Assembly (NCBI RefSeq): GCF_004681125.1
Contig: NZ_SIHO01000001.1
Location: 434,001-498,000 of the forward strand
DNA from: Glacieibacterium arshaanense
GTDB lineage: Bacteria > Pseudomonadota > Alphaproteobacteria > Sphingomonadales > Sphingomonadaceae
DNA length: 64,000 bases
Reading direction: 5' to 3'
The position numbers and the translations under genes were made by a program. Position 1 is the first letter of the stretch. Each line of letters starts with the position of its first letter. Under the pieces are notes generated by a model, which ran no database searches, was not told where the DNA came from, and was given only the letters and a program-made list of their open reading frames with translations. Below are positions 53,347 through 62,164 of this stretch, one piece after another.

Positions 53347-54662
53347 GACGTTGTTGGACGGACCCGCGCGCCCGCGACGATATTCGACGACGCCGGGATC
53401 AGCTGCTCGCCGGCCCCGACCCCCGACACGATCTGCGTCTGGCTGGTGCCCTCCAGCCCGAGCTTGACCGGCTGGTGCACCGCTCGCCCGCCACGCACGA
53501 CCATGACCCAGGGCTGCGGCGCCAGCGCGTCGCGCACATCGGCAATGGGGGCGACCAGCACGTCATTGCGCCGCGCCACCTCGATATCGACCGAAACCGT
53601 CATGTCCTGGCGCAGATACGCCGGCGGCTTGGCGACATCGAGCTTCATCTGGATCGACGCGCGGGCGATATCGATGCCGGGGTTGATATAGGCAACCGTC
53701 GCGTCGAAGCGCTGCGCCGGATAGGCGTCCGCCGACGCGAGCGCCGGCTGGCCGAGCGCGATCTTGCCGATGTTGCGCTCGTCGATCTGCAGCACCAGCT
53801 GCGTTACGCCGCCGGGCGCAAGTACCATCAGCACCTTGCCTGCATCGGCCACCGTGCCGCGTTCGACGCTGCGGCTGATCAGCGTGCCGTCGCGCGGTGC
53901 GCGGATGTTGGCATATTCGCGCCGCGACCGCGCGGTCGCGAGATTGGCGATTGCCTGCGCGAGTTCGGTCTGCCCGGTGACATAGTCGCTGCCGGCAGGG
54001 CTCGCGGTGTAAACTTGCGACTCGGCAGTGCGCGCCAGCGCACGCGCGACATCGAGCGTTTTTTGCGCATCATCGAGGAATGCACGCGTTTCGAACCCCT
54101 TGGTCACCAACGCTGATGCGCGATCGAACGACTTCTGTGCAATCAACAGGTTCGCCTGCGCCGCCTTTCGATTGTCGCGCGCCGACGGCAGCGTCAGTTC
54201 CTTCAGCTGGCGCATATGCGCTTGCGCTTGCGCAACACCGCCCTCTGCCTGCACCACCGCGGCGTCGAGTTCGTGCGGGTCGAGCGCTATCAGTAGCTGC
54301 CCTTGCGTGACGCTTTGGCCCTCGCGCACAGGAATCGCCGTCACGGTACCGGTGATCTGGCTGGCAATCTCAACGCGGTAGGGGGTTTCGACATGGCCAC
54401 TGGCGACGACGGTTTCGACCAGATTGCCGCGCCGGACGGAATCGATAGCAACCGGCGTTCCGGCTAGCAGGCGCATGCCGAACCAAATTGCCGCCACAAT
54501 CACGACGCATCCGGCGACCAGCCACGCCTTGTGTGTGCGAACCCAGGCAAGCGCACCACTTGCTGCTGAGGGCCGCGCGTGCGGAGCGCGATCGACCGTC
54601 GGGACAAGCGCGCCTAGGTCGGCTGGCGCGGGGGCAGTCGCGATATTGATGACGGTGTCCAT
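53343..54662 (-). CDS. Periplasmic adaptor (MacA/HlyD-like)
   Basis: A 439-residue membrane fusion protein: an N-terminal anchor (A-W-L-V-A-G-C-V-V-I-V-A-A-I-W-F-G), lipoyl domain (Q-I-T-G-T-V-T-A-I-P-V-R-E-G-Q-S-V-T-Q-G), helical hairpin with Q-A and A-R repeats, and a beta-barrel plus membrane-proximal domain. It is the first gene of the MacAB-like operon. ATG 54662 is used; no good ribosome site is seen and TTG 54686 is an alternative. A FixJ-like motif lies 72 bp upstream. No outer-membrane channel gene is in this operon. Confidence 0.88.
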   Translation of the reverse strand: MDTVINIATAPAPADLGALVPTVDRAPHARPSAASGALAWVRTHKAWLVAGCVVIVAAIWFGMRLLAGTPVAIDSVRRGNLVETVVASGHVETPYRVEIASQITGTVTAIPVREGQSVTQGQLLIALDPHELDAAVVQAEGGVAQAQAHMRQLKELTLPSARDNRKAAQANLLIAQKSFDRASALVTKGFETRAFLDDAQKTLDVARALARTAESQVYTASPAGSDYVTGQTELAQAIANLATARSRREYANIRAPRDGTLISRSVERGTVADAGKVLMVLAPGGVTQLVLQIDERNIGKIALGQPALASADAYPAQRFDATVAYINPGIDIARASIQMKLDVAKPPAYLRQDMTVSVDIEVARRNDVLVAPIADVRDALAPQPWVMVVRGGRAVHQPVKLGLEGTSQTQIVSGVGAGEQLIPASSNIVAGARVRPTTS

Positions 54663-54710
54663 GCGGTTATGCGGTTTGCGAGGCAAATAGCCTAGGCGGG
54701 CGCAGGGTTG

Positions 54711-54734
54711 CGCGACAGCGACGGAATCTACTCA
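54711..54734 (-). promoter_or_regulatory. FixJ-like motif, copy 3 (adaptor side)
   Basis: On the minus strand: TGAGTAGATTCCGTCGCTG. Oriented toward the MacAB-like operon, 72 bp upstream of its start. A CTAT -10-like sequence follows about 40 bases from the motif start. Confidence 0.6.
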
Positions 54735-54747
54735 CTTGCGCATGATC

Positions 54748-54770
54748 TAGGTAGAATCCGACCCTTTTAC
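54748..54770 (+). promoter_or_regulatory. FixJ-like motif, copy 4 (small basic protein side)
   Basis: TAGGTAGAATCCGACCC, a weaker match, oriented toward the small gene at 54823, 75 bp from its start. Copies 3 and 4 are back to back in one divergent promoter region. Confidence 0.5.
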
Positions 54771-54822
54771 TTGTCACGTGATGCTGCGATGCGCGGCCGC
54801 CCCACAGCTTGAGGATCCCGCC

Positions 54823-54936
54823 ATGGCCAATATCCGCACGACCAACAAGAACCACAAGAATGCCGTCGCCAAGGCAAGCCGCGGTGCCAAGCTGGTCGTC
54901 GCAGCAACCGCCAAGGTTGTCGTCAAGGCACATTAG
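54823..54936 (+). CDS. Very small basic protein (37 residues)
   Basis: A 37-residue protein, M-A-N-I-R-T-T-N-K-N-H-K-N-A-V-A-K then a Lys/Ala/Val-rich half ending V-V-V-K-A-H. It is strongly basic, with no Cys. GAGG lies 8 bases before the ATG, and a FixJ-like motif lies 75 bp upstream, so it is likely a real gene. The repeated A-x-A-x-K-V-V-V pattern suggests an amphipathic or nucleic-acid-binding peptide, but no family is recognised. Its end overlaps the convergent 71-residue gene by 14 bp. Confidence 0.55.
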   Translation: MANIRTTNKNHKNAVAKASRGAKLVVAATAKVVVKAH

Positions 54937-55138
54937 GTTTCGCCAGAACCGCGTCGGCCAGCCGGTCGATGCGGTCGGCCTCGGCCTGTGTCATCCGACC
55001 AGTGTGGACCGCAGCCGAGGCACGCGCTTTGGCGTCGCGTGCGTGAGCCTTGTCCTCAATTGGATACGCCCGGATGTCCGGCTCGGCGAAGTCTGCCACG
55101 GGCAGCGCGTCGCGCGCGGCCTTGGTCAGTTTGGTCAC
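54923..55138 (-). CDS. Small conserved hypothetical protein (DUF6582-like)
   Basis: A 71-residue hydrophilic protein. The pattern T-K-A-A-R-D-A-L-P-x-x-D-F-A-x-P then Y-P-I-E-D-K-A-H-A-R-D-A matches a widespread small hypothetical family that I recall as DUF6582; the name should be checked. It begins 9 bp after the oleate hydratase gene on the same strand and is probably co-transcribed. Its function is unknown. Confidence 0.7.
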   Translation of the reverse strand: MTKLTKAARDALPVADFAEPDIRAYPIEDKAHARDAKARASAAVHTGRMTQAEADRIDRLADAVLAKPNVP

Positions 55139-55147
55139 CGCTGCGGC

Positions 55148-56734
55148 TCAGGCGTCGATGTCGTGCAGCGCACGGAACGCGCTCAGCAGCACGCGCGGAT
55201 CGAACGCGCCTTTGTAGACCGGCGGCGGCGCGCGATCGAGGCCAAGCAGGGCGTAGGCCGCAGTCTGTGCCGACCGAATCGAATATTCGACGGTGAACAC
55301 GACATCATCGGGCAGTTCGCAATATTGGCCGACGAAGCCGAAATTGGTCGCGCCGGCCGGAATGACCTGCGGGCGGTCGCCCTTGTTGCGGGGCAGGAAC
55401 TGGCTGGTGATGAACGGCATCATACACGGGATGCAGTTGGCGGCGGCGATAATCGCTTCGGCATCGAACGCATCGACCCGCAAATGGCCAAGCAACTCGA
55501 TCAAGATCTCGCGGCCCGTGCATTCGGCCATCGGCTTTTTGACGAAATCGCCGGGCGCATCGACTGACAGGCCATAGCCCCAGAGCACTGACACACCTTC
55601 GGGCTGGCCGATGAAATGCGGCTGATAGGGAATGACAATCGACGCGAGCCAGGCGGACTCGGGAAAAGTGATCAAGCCGCCCTCGCCGGGCACATTGCCG
55701 GTGAAGTTGGCGACGCGCTGCAGCAACAGCGGATCGTGCATCGTCAGCGTGAACGACAGCCATTTCGACTTGTCGATATGGCTGTCGAAAGCCGCCGGAT
55801 TGCCGAACGCCGGCCGGCCGCGAGCGATGGTCTCCCAAAGCGTCCACGCGCCGCCGTCGGTCCGGCTGCCAAGCGGTGCCGCCGCGTCCATGGCACCCAG
55901 CGCCGATGCTTCGGTCATCGAACCCAGCGTCACCAACACGCGGTCATCCGGGTGTACCGCAATCTTTGCCGCGCCGCCTTTTGCGGCAATGTCGATCCGG
56001 TCGACGTGGATCTTGTCGTCGGCCTCGATAAAGCCGAGGTTGGTGACGCGCGTTTCGAGTTCGAATGTCACGCCGCGTTCGTCGAGCCATTTGTGCAGTG
56101 GCAGGACGAGCGAGTCATATTGATTGTAGACGGTGCGCATGATGCCCTGAAGCCGGTCAAAGCCGCCGACCATGTGTGCGAACCGCACCAGATAGCGCTT
56201 GAATTCGACTGCACTGTGCCACGGCTGGAACGCAAAGGTCGTGCACCACATGAACCAGAAATCGGTCCTGAAGAATGCCGCATCGCACTGGTCGGCAATG
56301 CTGGTGTTGCCAAGCAGCGCCTCGGGCTCGAAAACAAGCCGCTCGATCGTCAGGATCTGGCGCTCGCTCAACCCGAATGACGGTGCGGTCTGGCGCATCC
56401 CACCGCGCACCAGCCGCGACTTGGATGACGTTTTCATCGTGGTGTTCCACGCCAGCGTCTCGCCGGTCACCGTCCGGCTGGCATCGAGCGTCGGTATCGA
56501 ATCGAACAAGGCGAACGTGCAGACATAATGGCTTTCGAGCATCCGGCCGCCGCGCAGGACGTAGCCAGCTTCGGCCGTGCCGGCGCCATCGAGCGCGCCG
56601 CCGATCCGGTCCGATTCCTCGAAGATGGTAATGCGATGCCCGGGGATGTCGCCGTCGCGAATCACGAAAGCTGCGCCCGCCATAGCGGCAATGCCGCCGC
56701 CAACGAGATAGATCTTGCTGTCGGGCGTGATCAT
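55148..56734 (-). CDS. ohyA: Oleate hydratase (MCRA family)
   Basis: A 528-residue FAD enzyme that adds water to cis double bonds of unsaturated fatty acids such as oleate. The nucleotide-binding start V-G-G-G-I-A-A-M-A-G-A-A-F, E-E-S-D-R-I-G-G-A-L-D-G, the W-F-M-W-C-T-T-F-A-F-Q-P-W-H-S region and the late G-Q-Y-C-E-L-P-D-D-V-V-F-T-V-E-Y-S-I-R-S-A-Q are typical. The reaction is linked to detoxifying free fatty acids. ATG 56734 with AGGAAAG upstream. A FixJ-like motif lies 81 bp upstream, inside the end of the response regulator gene. Confidence 0.94.
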   Translation of the reverse strand: MITPDSKIYLVGGGIAAMAGAAFVIRDGDIPGHRITIFEESDRIGGALDGAGTAEAGYVLRGGRMLESHYVCTFALFDSIPTLDASRTVTGETLAWNTTMKTSSKSRLVRGGMRQTAPSFGLSERQILTIERLVFEPEALLGNTSIADQCDAAFFRTDFWFMWCTTFAFQPWHSAVEFKRYLVRFAHMVGGFDRLQGIMRTVYNQYDSLVLPLHKWLDERGVTFELETRVTNLGFIEADDKIHVDRIDIAAKGGAAKIAVHPDDRVLVTLGSMTEASALGAMDAAAPLGSRTDGGAWTLWETIARGRPAFGNPAAFDSHIDKSKWLSFTLTMHDPLLLQRVANFTGNVPGEGGLITFPESAWLASIVIPYQPHFIGQPEGVSVLWGYGLSVDAPGDFVKKPMAECTGREILIELLGHLRVDAFDAEAIIAAANCIPCMMPFITSQFLPRNKGDRPQVIPAGATNFGFVGQYCELPDDVVFTVEYSIRSAQTAAYALLGLDRAPPPVYKGAFDPRVLLSAFRALHDIDA

Positions 56735-56792
56735 GTTCTGGTGCTTTCCTAGCGGGCGGAGAGCCCAAGCTGATGCACCGGGCCAAACTGGC

Positions 56793-56815
56793 CGTGCAGC
56801 GTCGGAAACTACCCA
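56793..56815 (-). promoter_or_regulatory. FixJ-like motif, copy 5
   Basis: On the minus strand: TGGGTAGTTTCCGACGCTG, 81 bp upstream of oleate hydratase. It overlaps the stop codon of the response regulator, as copy 2 overlaps the stop of the Mo-hydroxylase gene. Confidence 0.6.
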
Positions 56816-57522
56816 GCCGCGCGGCGTTGCCTGCCGTCGTCGACCGACATGACCAGCCGCGCGAGTGCGGGGAGCGATTTCGACCCGCTTTTGCGCATGA
56901 TCGCGGCGCGGTGGTTCTCCACCGTCCGCTGGCTGATGCCGAGATCTGCGGCGATGATCTTGCTCGGCTGACCGGCGAGCACCAGTGCCATGATCTCGTG
57001 CTGGCGTGCAGTCAGCGCACCGAGCTGGCGTGCGGCGTCATCATGTTGGGCGCGGGCGGCCCATGCGCTGCGGCTGCGATCGAACGCGCGCGCAACGCTG
57101 GCGACCAGCGCGTCGCCGCCGATCGGCAGCTCGATGAAGTCTGTCGCGCCGGCCTTCATCGCCGCCACCGCCATCGGCACATCGCTGTTGCTTGTCAGCA
57201 CGATCACCGGCAGCGGGTCGGCAATCGCGGCCAGCGCGTCGAGCAGCGCAAGGCCGGTGATACCGGGGTTGACGGTATCGACCAGCAGGCACGTATCCGT
57301 GCTCGGTCGATACGCCGCGAGAAAAGCCGCGCCATCGGCAAACGCCGCGACGCACACGCCGTTGAGTTCGAGCAAGTGGACGAGCGAGTCGCGCACCTGG
57401 CGATCCTCGTCGACGAGGAAAACGGTGGCGTCGGCGGGCAGGTGCCGGCAGCCTGGTGCCCCGCCTGCAGGTGGTCGGGCCGCGATGCGCGCCTGGGATC
57501 TGGTGCGAAGTTCAAGCAGCAT
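56809..57522 (-). CDS. FixJ/NarL-type response regulator with a degenerate receiver
   Basis: A 237-residue regulator. The receiver (about 32-150) has the acidic pocket D38-E39-D40, phospho-acceptor D82 (L-L-V-D-T-V-N-P-G) and T110 (V-L-T-S), but the conserved Lys is replaced by Leu132 (F-I-E-L-P-I). The LuxR-type output domain (about 165-225) reads L-T-A-R-Q-H-E-I-M and I-S-Q-R-T-V-E-N-H-R. ATG 57522 follows GAGG. No sensor kinase is in the window. Five neighbouring operons carry a FixJ-like motif, so it is the obvious candidate regulator. Confidence 0.9.
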   Translation of the reverse strand: MLLELRTRSQARIAARPPAGGAPGCRHLPADATVFLVDEDRQVRDSLVHLLELNGVCVAAFADGAAFLAAYRPSTDTCLLVDTVNPGITGLALLDALAAIADPLPVIVLTSNSDVPMAVAAMKAGATDFIELPIGGDALVASVARAFDRSRSAWAARAQHDDAARQLGALTARQHEIMALVLAGQPSKIIAADLGISQRTVENHRAAIMRKSGSKSLPALARLVMSVDDGRQRRAAG

Positions 57523-57590
57523 TGTCCGGCCTCGTCGAGAACGTCTTGTCCCCCCAAACTCACGAAGCCGCCAATCGTTCCCTGGGTTGC

Positions 57591-57613
57591 TGAGTAGATT
57601 CCGACGCTGCCGG
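57591..57613 (+). promoter_or_regulatory. FixJ-like motif, copy 6
   Basis: TGAGTAGATTCCGACGCTG, 97 bp upstream of the putrescine carbamoyltransferase start and 69 bp from the divergent response regulator start. A CATAT -10-like sequence lies about 38 bases from the motif start. Confidence 0.65.
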
Positions 57614-57687
57614 CGGCGAGGCACGGCTTGCATATCCGATGGGGGAAACGACGGCGCGCGTCCGTCGCGCATCTGATGAGGAATATC

Positions 57688-58701
57688 ATGACCGTCCCGC
57701 TCCGCCACTTCATCGACACACAGGATTTTACTGCGGCCGAATTGCTGCGGATCATCGACCTTATCGGGCTGCTCAAGGCCGCCGATCGCGCTGGTGCCTG
57801 TCCGCGACTGTTGCGGCGCGCGTCGCTCGGCATGATCTTCGAGGAGCCGTCGACGCGGACGCGGATATCGTTCGAGGTCGCGATGACCAAGCTTGGTGGC
57901 CACGCTCTGTATCTCAAGCCCGGCGAAATCCACCTCGGCGCACGCGAGAATATCCGCGACACCGCCGAAGTCATCAGCCGCATGGTCGATGTCATCGAAG
58001 CACGCGTGCTCAAGCATCAGACCGTGCTCGACCTTGCCGCCAATTCGACAGTGCCGGTGATCAACGGGCTGACCGACTACAACCATCCGACGCAGGCCCT
58101 GTCGGACGTCTTCACGATGCTCGAGCACTGCCAGCCGGGCAAGCCGCGCACCGACCTTCGCGTTACCTTTGTCGGCGATGCGACCAACGTCTGCGCGTCT
58201 CTGATGATGATCTGCACGCAGATGGGGATGCACTTCACCCATGTCGCGCCCAAGGCGTATCAGGCGCCGCCGGCATGGCAGGCGATCGCCCGCGCCAATG
58301 TCGCCGCTGCCGGTGGTTCGCTGACCATGACCGACGATGTCGGCGAAGCGGTGCGCGACGCCGATTTCATCTACACCGACCTGTGGTGGTGGATCGGCCA
58401 GGAAGCCGAAATCCCCGAACGCACCAAGGCGTTCATGCCGACATATCAGGTCAATGCGGCGCTGCTGGCACGCGCACCGGCACATGCGAAGTTCATGCAC
58501 TGTCTGCCGGCATCGCGCGGTGTGGAAGTCACCGACGCGGTGATGGATGGTCGGCAGTCGATCATCTACGACCAGGCCGAGAACCGCCTGCATACCGAAA
58601 AGGGGCTGCTCGCGTGGTTTGTCGCGCCGCGCTTGAAGACTGCCACGCCCGAGCTTGTTGCGTGGCACGCCGGCCGCATCGCCGACTTCCTCGCCCGATG
58701 A
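57688..58701 (+). CDS. ptcA: Putrescine carbamoyltransferase (or ornithine carbamoyltransferase-like)
   Basis: A 337-residue carbamoyltransferase. Carbamoyl-phosphate loop S-T-R-T-R at 55-59, H-P-T-Q-A-L-S-D at 133-140 and H-C-L-P-A-S-R-G at 271-278 are present. The S-M-G motif that ornithine transcarbamylases use to bind ornithine is replaced by L-W-W-W-I-G-Q (232-238), which together with the agmatine deiminase neighbour favours putrescine. It would convert N-carbamoylputrescine and phosphate to putrescine and carbamoyl phosphate. ATG 57688 with GAGGAA upstream. Confidence 0.88.
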   Translation: MTVPLRHFIDTQDFTAAELLRIIDLIGLLKAADRAGACPRLLRRASLGMIFEEPSTRTRISFEVAMTKLGGHALYLKPGEIHLGARENIRDTAEVISRMVDVIEARVLKHQTVLDLAANSTVPVINGLTDYNHPTQALSDVFTMLEHCQPGKPRTDLRVTFVGDATNVCASLMMICTQMGMHFTHVAPKAYQAPPAWQAIARANVAAAGGSLTMTDDVGEAVRDADFIYTDLWWWIGQEAEIPERTKAFMPTYQVNAALLARAPAHAKFMHCLPASRGVEVTDAVMDGRQSIIYDQAENRLHTEKGLLAWFVAPRLKTATPELVAWHAGRIADFLAR

Positions 58702-58717
58702 CCCGCAGGAGTCGCGC

Positions 58718-60124
58718 ATGGCCAGCTTGACCACTGCAGCGGTGCCCGCGCCGCGTTTCCGCAAGGTCCTTCACGGGCTCGACATGATGCTGTTTTCGGT
58801 GTGCGCAATCCTGATCATCGATCAGCTCGCGGCGTCTGCGGCGATCGGCGTGCAGTCGATATTCTGGTGGCTGCTGACTCTGGTGTTGTTCTTCATTCCC
58901 TATGGACTGATCACCGCCGAACTCGGCAGCACCTACCCGCAGGAAGGTGGCATCTATGCCTGGGTACGCCGCGCGTTCGGGCCGCGCTGGGCGGGGCGCA
59001 CGGCATGGCTGTGGTGGGCGAATGTCGCGTTCTGGATGCCGTCGACCTACATCCTGTTCGCCGGCGTCGCAGCCGAGCTGTTTGCGCCGGACATGACGCT
59101 GTGGACCAAGATCATCATCACCTTCGTGCTGATCTGGGTGACCGTCGGCATCAACATCGTCACGCTCGATGTCGGCAAATGGGTCCCCAATATCGGTGCG
59201 ATATTCAAGGTGGCGGTGATGCTGACCATCGGTATCGGCGGCGTTGTATTCGCGCTTCGCCACGGCGTCGCCAACGAGTTCAGCCTCGCGACTTTACGGC
59301 CCAACTGGGGCGACAGCCTCGCGTTCCTGCCGGTCATCGTCTACAATTACCTCGGCTTTGAGCTGATGTCGGGCGCTGGCGAGGAAATGGAAAACCCCGC
59401 GCGTGACGTGCCGCGGGCTATTGTCAGTTCGGGCGCGATCATCGCCTTTCTCTATGTCTTCGCCACCGTCGGCATCCTGTTGGCGCTGCCCGCGCACAAC
59501 ATCGGGCTGATTTCCGGGCTGACCGACACGTTCCGCCAGCTTTTCGGCGGCGGCCGCGCCGGCGACGCGCTGGTCATCGTGCTCGGTGCCATGGCGCTAT
59601 ACAGTTTTGTCGCAAACATGGTGACCTGGACCATCGGCGCCAACCGCTCCGCCGCCGAAGCCGCAGGACGCGGCGACCTGCCTGCGATCTTCGCGCGGCT
59701 GCACCCCAAATTCAAAACACCTGCTGCGTCGGCGATCCTCGGCGGCGTGATCGGCAGCTTGGTGTTGCTGGTCTACGGCTGGTTATCGGCCAGCGCCGAA
59801 GACCTGTTCTGGACAACGTTCGCCTTCTCGTCGGTGGTATTCCTGCTGCCATACCTTCTGCTGTTCCTGTCATTCCTCAAGCTGCGCCGCATCGATGCGG
59901 CATTGCCGCGGCCGTACCGCGTGCCCGGCGGCTACGGCGTCGCGGTGGTGCTCAGCATCATCTGCATGGCGTTCATCGCCGAATCGATCGTCTTCCTGAT
60001 CTACAAGCCCGGCAAATTCGATCTTGCCTACGCGCTCGCCGTCGGCGGCGGCAGCATCCTGACCGTGCTGGTTGGCGAATTGCTCGTGCGCGGCCGGCGC
60101 CATCTTCCCTCAAGCGAAAGCTGA
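58718..60124 (+). CDS. aguD: APC-family amino acid/polyamine permease (probable agmatine/putrescine exchanger)
   Basis: A 468-residue membrane protein with about 12 hydrophobic segments. The APC pattern appears as [23 protein letters not shown] and [15 protein letters not shown]. In the agmatine deiminase pathway the equivalent carrier exchanges external agmatine for internal putrescine; the substrate here is inferred from context. ATG 58718 with AGGAG. It lies between the carbamoyltransferase and agmatine deiminase genes, which is the known operon order. Confidence 0.8.
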   Translation: MASLTTAAVPAPRFRKVLHGLDMMLFSVCAILIIDQLAASAAIGVQSIFWWLLTLVLFFIPYGLITAELGSTYPQEGGIYAWVRRAFGPRWAGRTAWLWWANVAFWMPSTYILFAGVAAELFAPDMTLWTKIIITFVLIWVTVGINIVTLDVGKWVPNIGAIFKVAVMLTIGIGGVVFALRHGVANEFSLATLRPNWGDSLAFLPVIVYNYLGFELMSGAGEEMENPARDVPRAIVSSGAIIAFLYVFATVGILLALPAHNIGLISGLTDTFRQLFGGGRAGDALVIVLGAMALYSFVANMVTWTIGANRSAAEAAGRGDLPAIFARLHPKFKTPAASAILGGVIGSLVLLVYGWLSASAEDLFWTTFAFSSVVFLLPYLLLFLSFLKLRRIDAALPRPYRVPGGYGVAVVLSIICMAFIAESIVFLIYKPGKFDLAYALAVGGGSILTVLVGELLVRGRRHLPSSES

Positions 60125-60128
60125 ACCG

Positions 60129-61256
60129 ATGTCCAGGCTGCTCACCACCACGCCGCACGACGACGGCTTCCGCATGCCGGCCGAGTGGGAGCCGCATGTC
60201 GGCTGCTGGATGCTGTGGCCTGAACGTTCGGATAATTGGCGCGGCGGCGCCAAGCCGGCGCAGCGCGCGTTCGCGGCGGTGGCCGCCGCAATCGCCAAGG
60301 GCGAACCGGTCACCATCTGCGTTTCCCCCGCACAATATGTCATCGCCCGGGAAATGGTCGATCCCGCCATCCGGCTCGTTGAAATGACCAGCAACGACAG
60401 CTGGATTCGCGACTGTGGTCCGACCTTCGTCGTCAACGACGGCGGCGACGTTCGCGGCGTCGACTGGCAGTTCAACGCTTGGGGCGGGCTTATCGGGGGG
60501 CTGTATTTCCCGTGGGACCAGGACGATCTGGTCGGTGAAAAGGTCATCGAGATGGAACGCGATGACCGCTACGCGCCCGCATACATCCTCGAAGGCGGGT
60601 CGATCGATGTCGATGGCGAGGGCACGCTGATCGTTACCGAACAATGCCTGCTCAACCCCAATCGCAATCCGAACCTGACGCGCGCGCAGATCGAAATGCT
60701 GCTGCGCGACTATCTGGGTGTCGTAAAAATCCTCTGGCTCAAGGCGGGAGTCTATCTCGACGAAACCGACGGCCATACCGACAATTTCTGCCGGTTCGTT
60801 GCCCCCGGCGAAGTCATCCTGACCTGGACCGACGACCGCACCGACCCGCAGTATGACATCTCTTCTGAGGCCTTCGAACGCCTGCAGGCTATGACTGATG
60901 CGCGTGGGCGCAAGCTCAAAATCCACAAGCTTCACCAGCCTGACCCGGCACCGATTACCGCGATCGAGGCTGCCGGCGTCGACAAGGTAGCCGGTACGCT
61001 GCCGCGTCAGCCCGGCGACCGGCTTGCGGCATCCTATGTCAATTTCTACATCGCCAATGACGTGGTGGTAATGCCGCGCTTCGATGACCCGCACGACCAT
61101 GCCGCCGCGACGATGCTCGGTCGGCTGTTCCCCGGGCGACGGATCTTGACCGTGCCGGGACGCGAGATCCTGCTCGGCGGCGGCAACATCCACTGCATTA
61201 CCCAACAAGAACCTCTCGGCCACCGCGGCATAGTGCGCCCGGCAGCAGCAGCCTGA
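60129..61256 (+). CDS. aguA: Agmatine deiminase
   Basis: A 375-residue guanidine-modifying enzyme that hydrolyses agmatine to N-carbamoylputrescine and ammonia. The catalytic Cys is at about 356 ([10 protein letters not shown]), with Asp95 (W-I-R-D-C-G-P-T-F) and His216 (D-E-T-D-G-H-T-D-N); W-E-P-H at the start is also conserved. ATG 60129 has only a weak GAAAG site, 4 bases after the permease stop, so translation may be coupled. Confidence in the name is high because the deiminase motifs and all pathway partners are present. Confidence 0.95.
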   Translation: MSRLLTTTPHDDGFRMPAEWEPHVGCWMLWPERSDNWRGGAKPAQRAFAAVAAAIAKGEPVTICVSPAQYVIAREMVDPAIRLVEMTSNDSWIRDCGPTFVVNDGGDVRGVDWQFNAWGGLIGGLYFPWDQDDLVGEKVIEMERDDRYAPAYILEGGSIDVDGEGTLIVTEQCLLNPNRNPNLTRAQIEMLLRDYLGVVKILWLKAGVYLDETDGHTDNFCRFVAPGEVILTWTDDRTDPQYDISSEAFERLQAMTDARGRKLKIHKLHQPDPAPITAIEAAGVDKVAGTLPRQPGDRLAASYVNFYIANDVVVMPRFDDPHDHAAATMLGRLFPGRRILTVPGREILLGGGNIHCITQQEPLGHRGIVRPAAAA

Positions 61257-61261
61257 CCACG

Positions 61262-62164
61262 ATGCGGCTGGTCATAGCGCTCGGCGGCAATGCGCTTCTC
61301 AAGCGCGGCGAAATCTTGTCGGCAGATAATCAACGACGCAACATGGCCGTTGCGGCGGCAGGGCTGGCGGCGGCGTGCGACGGGCACGAAGTGGTCATCG
61401 TCCATGGCAACGGCCCGCAAGTCGGCCTGCTCGCGCTCGAGGCCGACGCCTATGCCGATGTGCCGCCTTACCCGCTCGACATGCTCGGCGCTGAATCGCA
61501 GGGTCAGATCGGCTACGTCATCGTCCAGGCGCTACGCAACGCGCGGCCGGGGCGCGCTGTCGTCGCGCTGATCACCCAGACTGTGGTCAGCCGCGCCGAT
61601 CCCGCATTCGCGCGGCCGACCAAGCCGATCGGTCCGGTCTACGCTGCCGACCGTGTCGCGGCACTTCAGGCCGAACATGGCTGGAGCTTCGCGCCCGATG
61701 GCAAGGCAATGCGCCGCGTTGTCTCTTCACCCGTCCCGGTTGAGGTGATCGAACTGGCAACGATCCGTCAGTTGATGGATTCGGGTGTCATCGTGGTATG
61801 TACGGGTGGCGGCGGCATTCCCGTCGAACGGCGACCCGACGACAGCCTCGCCGGCGTCGAAGCGGTGATCGACAAGGATCGGGCGGCGGCGCTGATCGCC
61901 GAACAGTTGGGTGCCGACCGGCTGATCCTGCTTACCGATGTCGACGCGGTCTATACAGGCTGGGGAACCCCCGGCCAGACCGCGCTCCGCAAGGTCCGCG
62001 CCGGCGACCTGCATCCGCAGGATTTTGCCGAAGGCTCGATGCGCCCCAAGGTAGAGGCCGCATGCAGCTTCGCCGAACGCTCTGGTCACCCGGCCGTGAT
62101 CGGGGCGTTGTCGGCAGCACGCAACACAATCGAGGGATACAAAGGCACAGAAATTGCCGCATGA
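61262..62164 (+). CDS. arcC: Carbamate kinase
   Basis: A 300-residue kinase that uses carbamoyl phosphate and ADP to make ATP, with ammonia and CO2 as products. The N-terminus A-L-G-G-N-A-L-L, the H-G-N-G-P-Q-V-G loop, V-V-C-T-G-G-G-G-I-P-V and L-T-D-V-D-A-V-Y are diagnostic. It is the last gene of the agmatine operon (aguC in that pathway). ATG 61262 lies 5 bases after the agmatine deiminase stop. Confidence 0.95.
   Translation: MRLVIALGGNALLKRGEILSADNQRRNMAVAAAGLAAACDGHEVVIVHGNGPQVGLLALEADAYADVPPYPLDMLGAESQGQIGYVIVQALRNARPGRAVVALITQTVVSRADPAFARPTKPIGPVYAADRVAALQAEHGWSFAPDGKAMRRVVSSPVPVEVIELATIRQLMDSGVIVVCTGGGGIPVERRPDDSLAGVEAVIDKDRAAALIAEQLGADRLILLTDVDAVYTGWGTPGQTALRKVRAGDLHPQDFAEGSMRPKVEAACSFAERSGHPAVIGALSAARNTIEGYKGTEIAA

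Noticed and set aside
57688-58701. Anabolic ornithine carbamoyltransferase (argF)
   Set aside because: The S-M-G ornithine-binding motif is missing and the gene is first in an operon with agmatine deiminase and carbamate kinase, so the putrescine enzyme is the better call.
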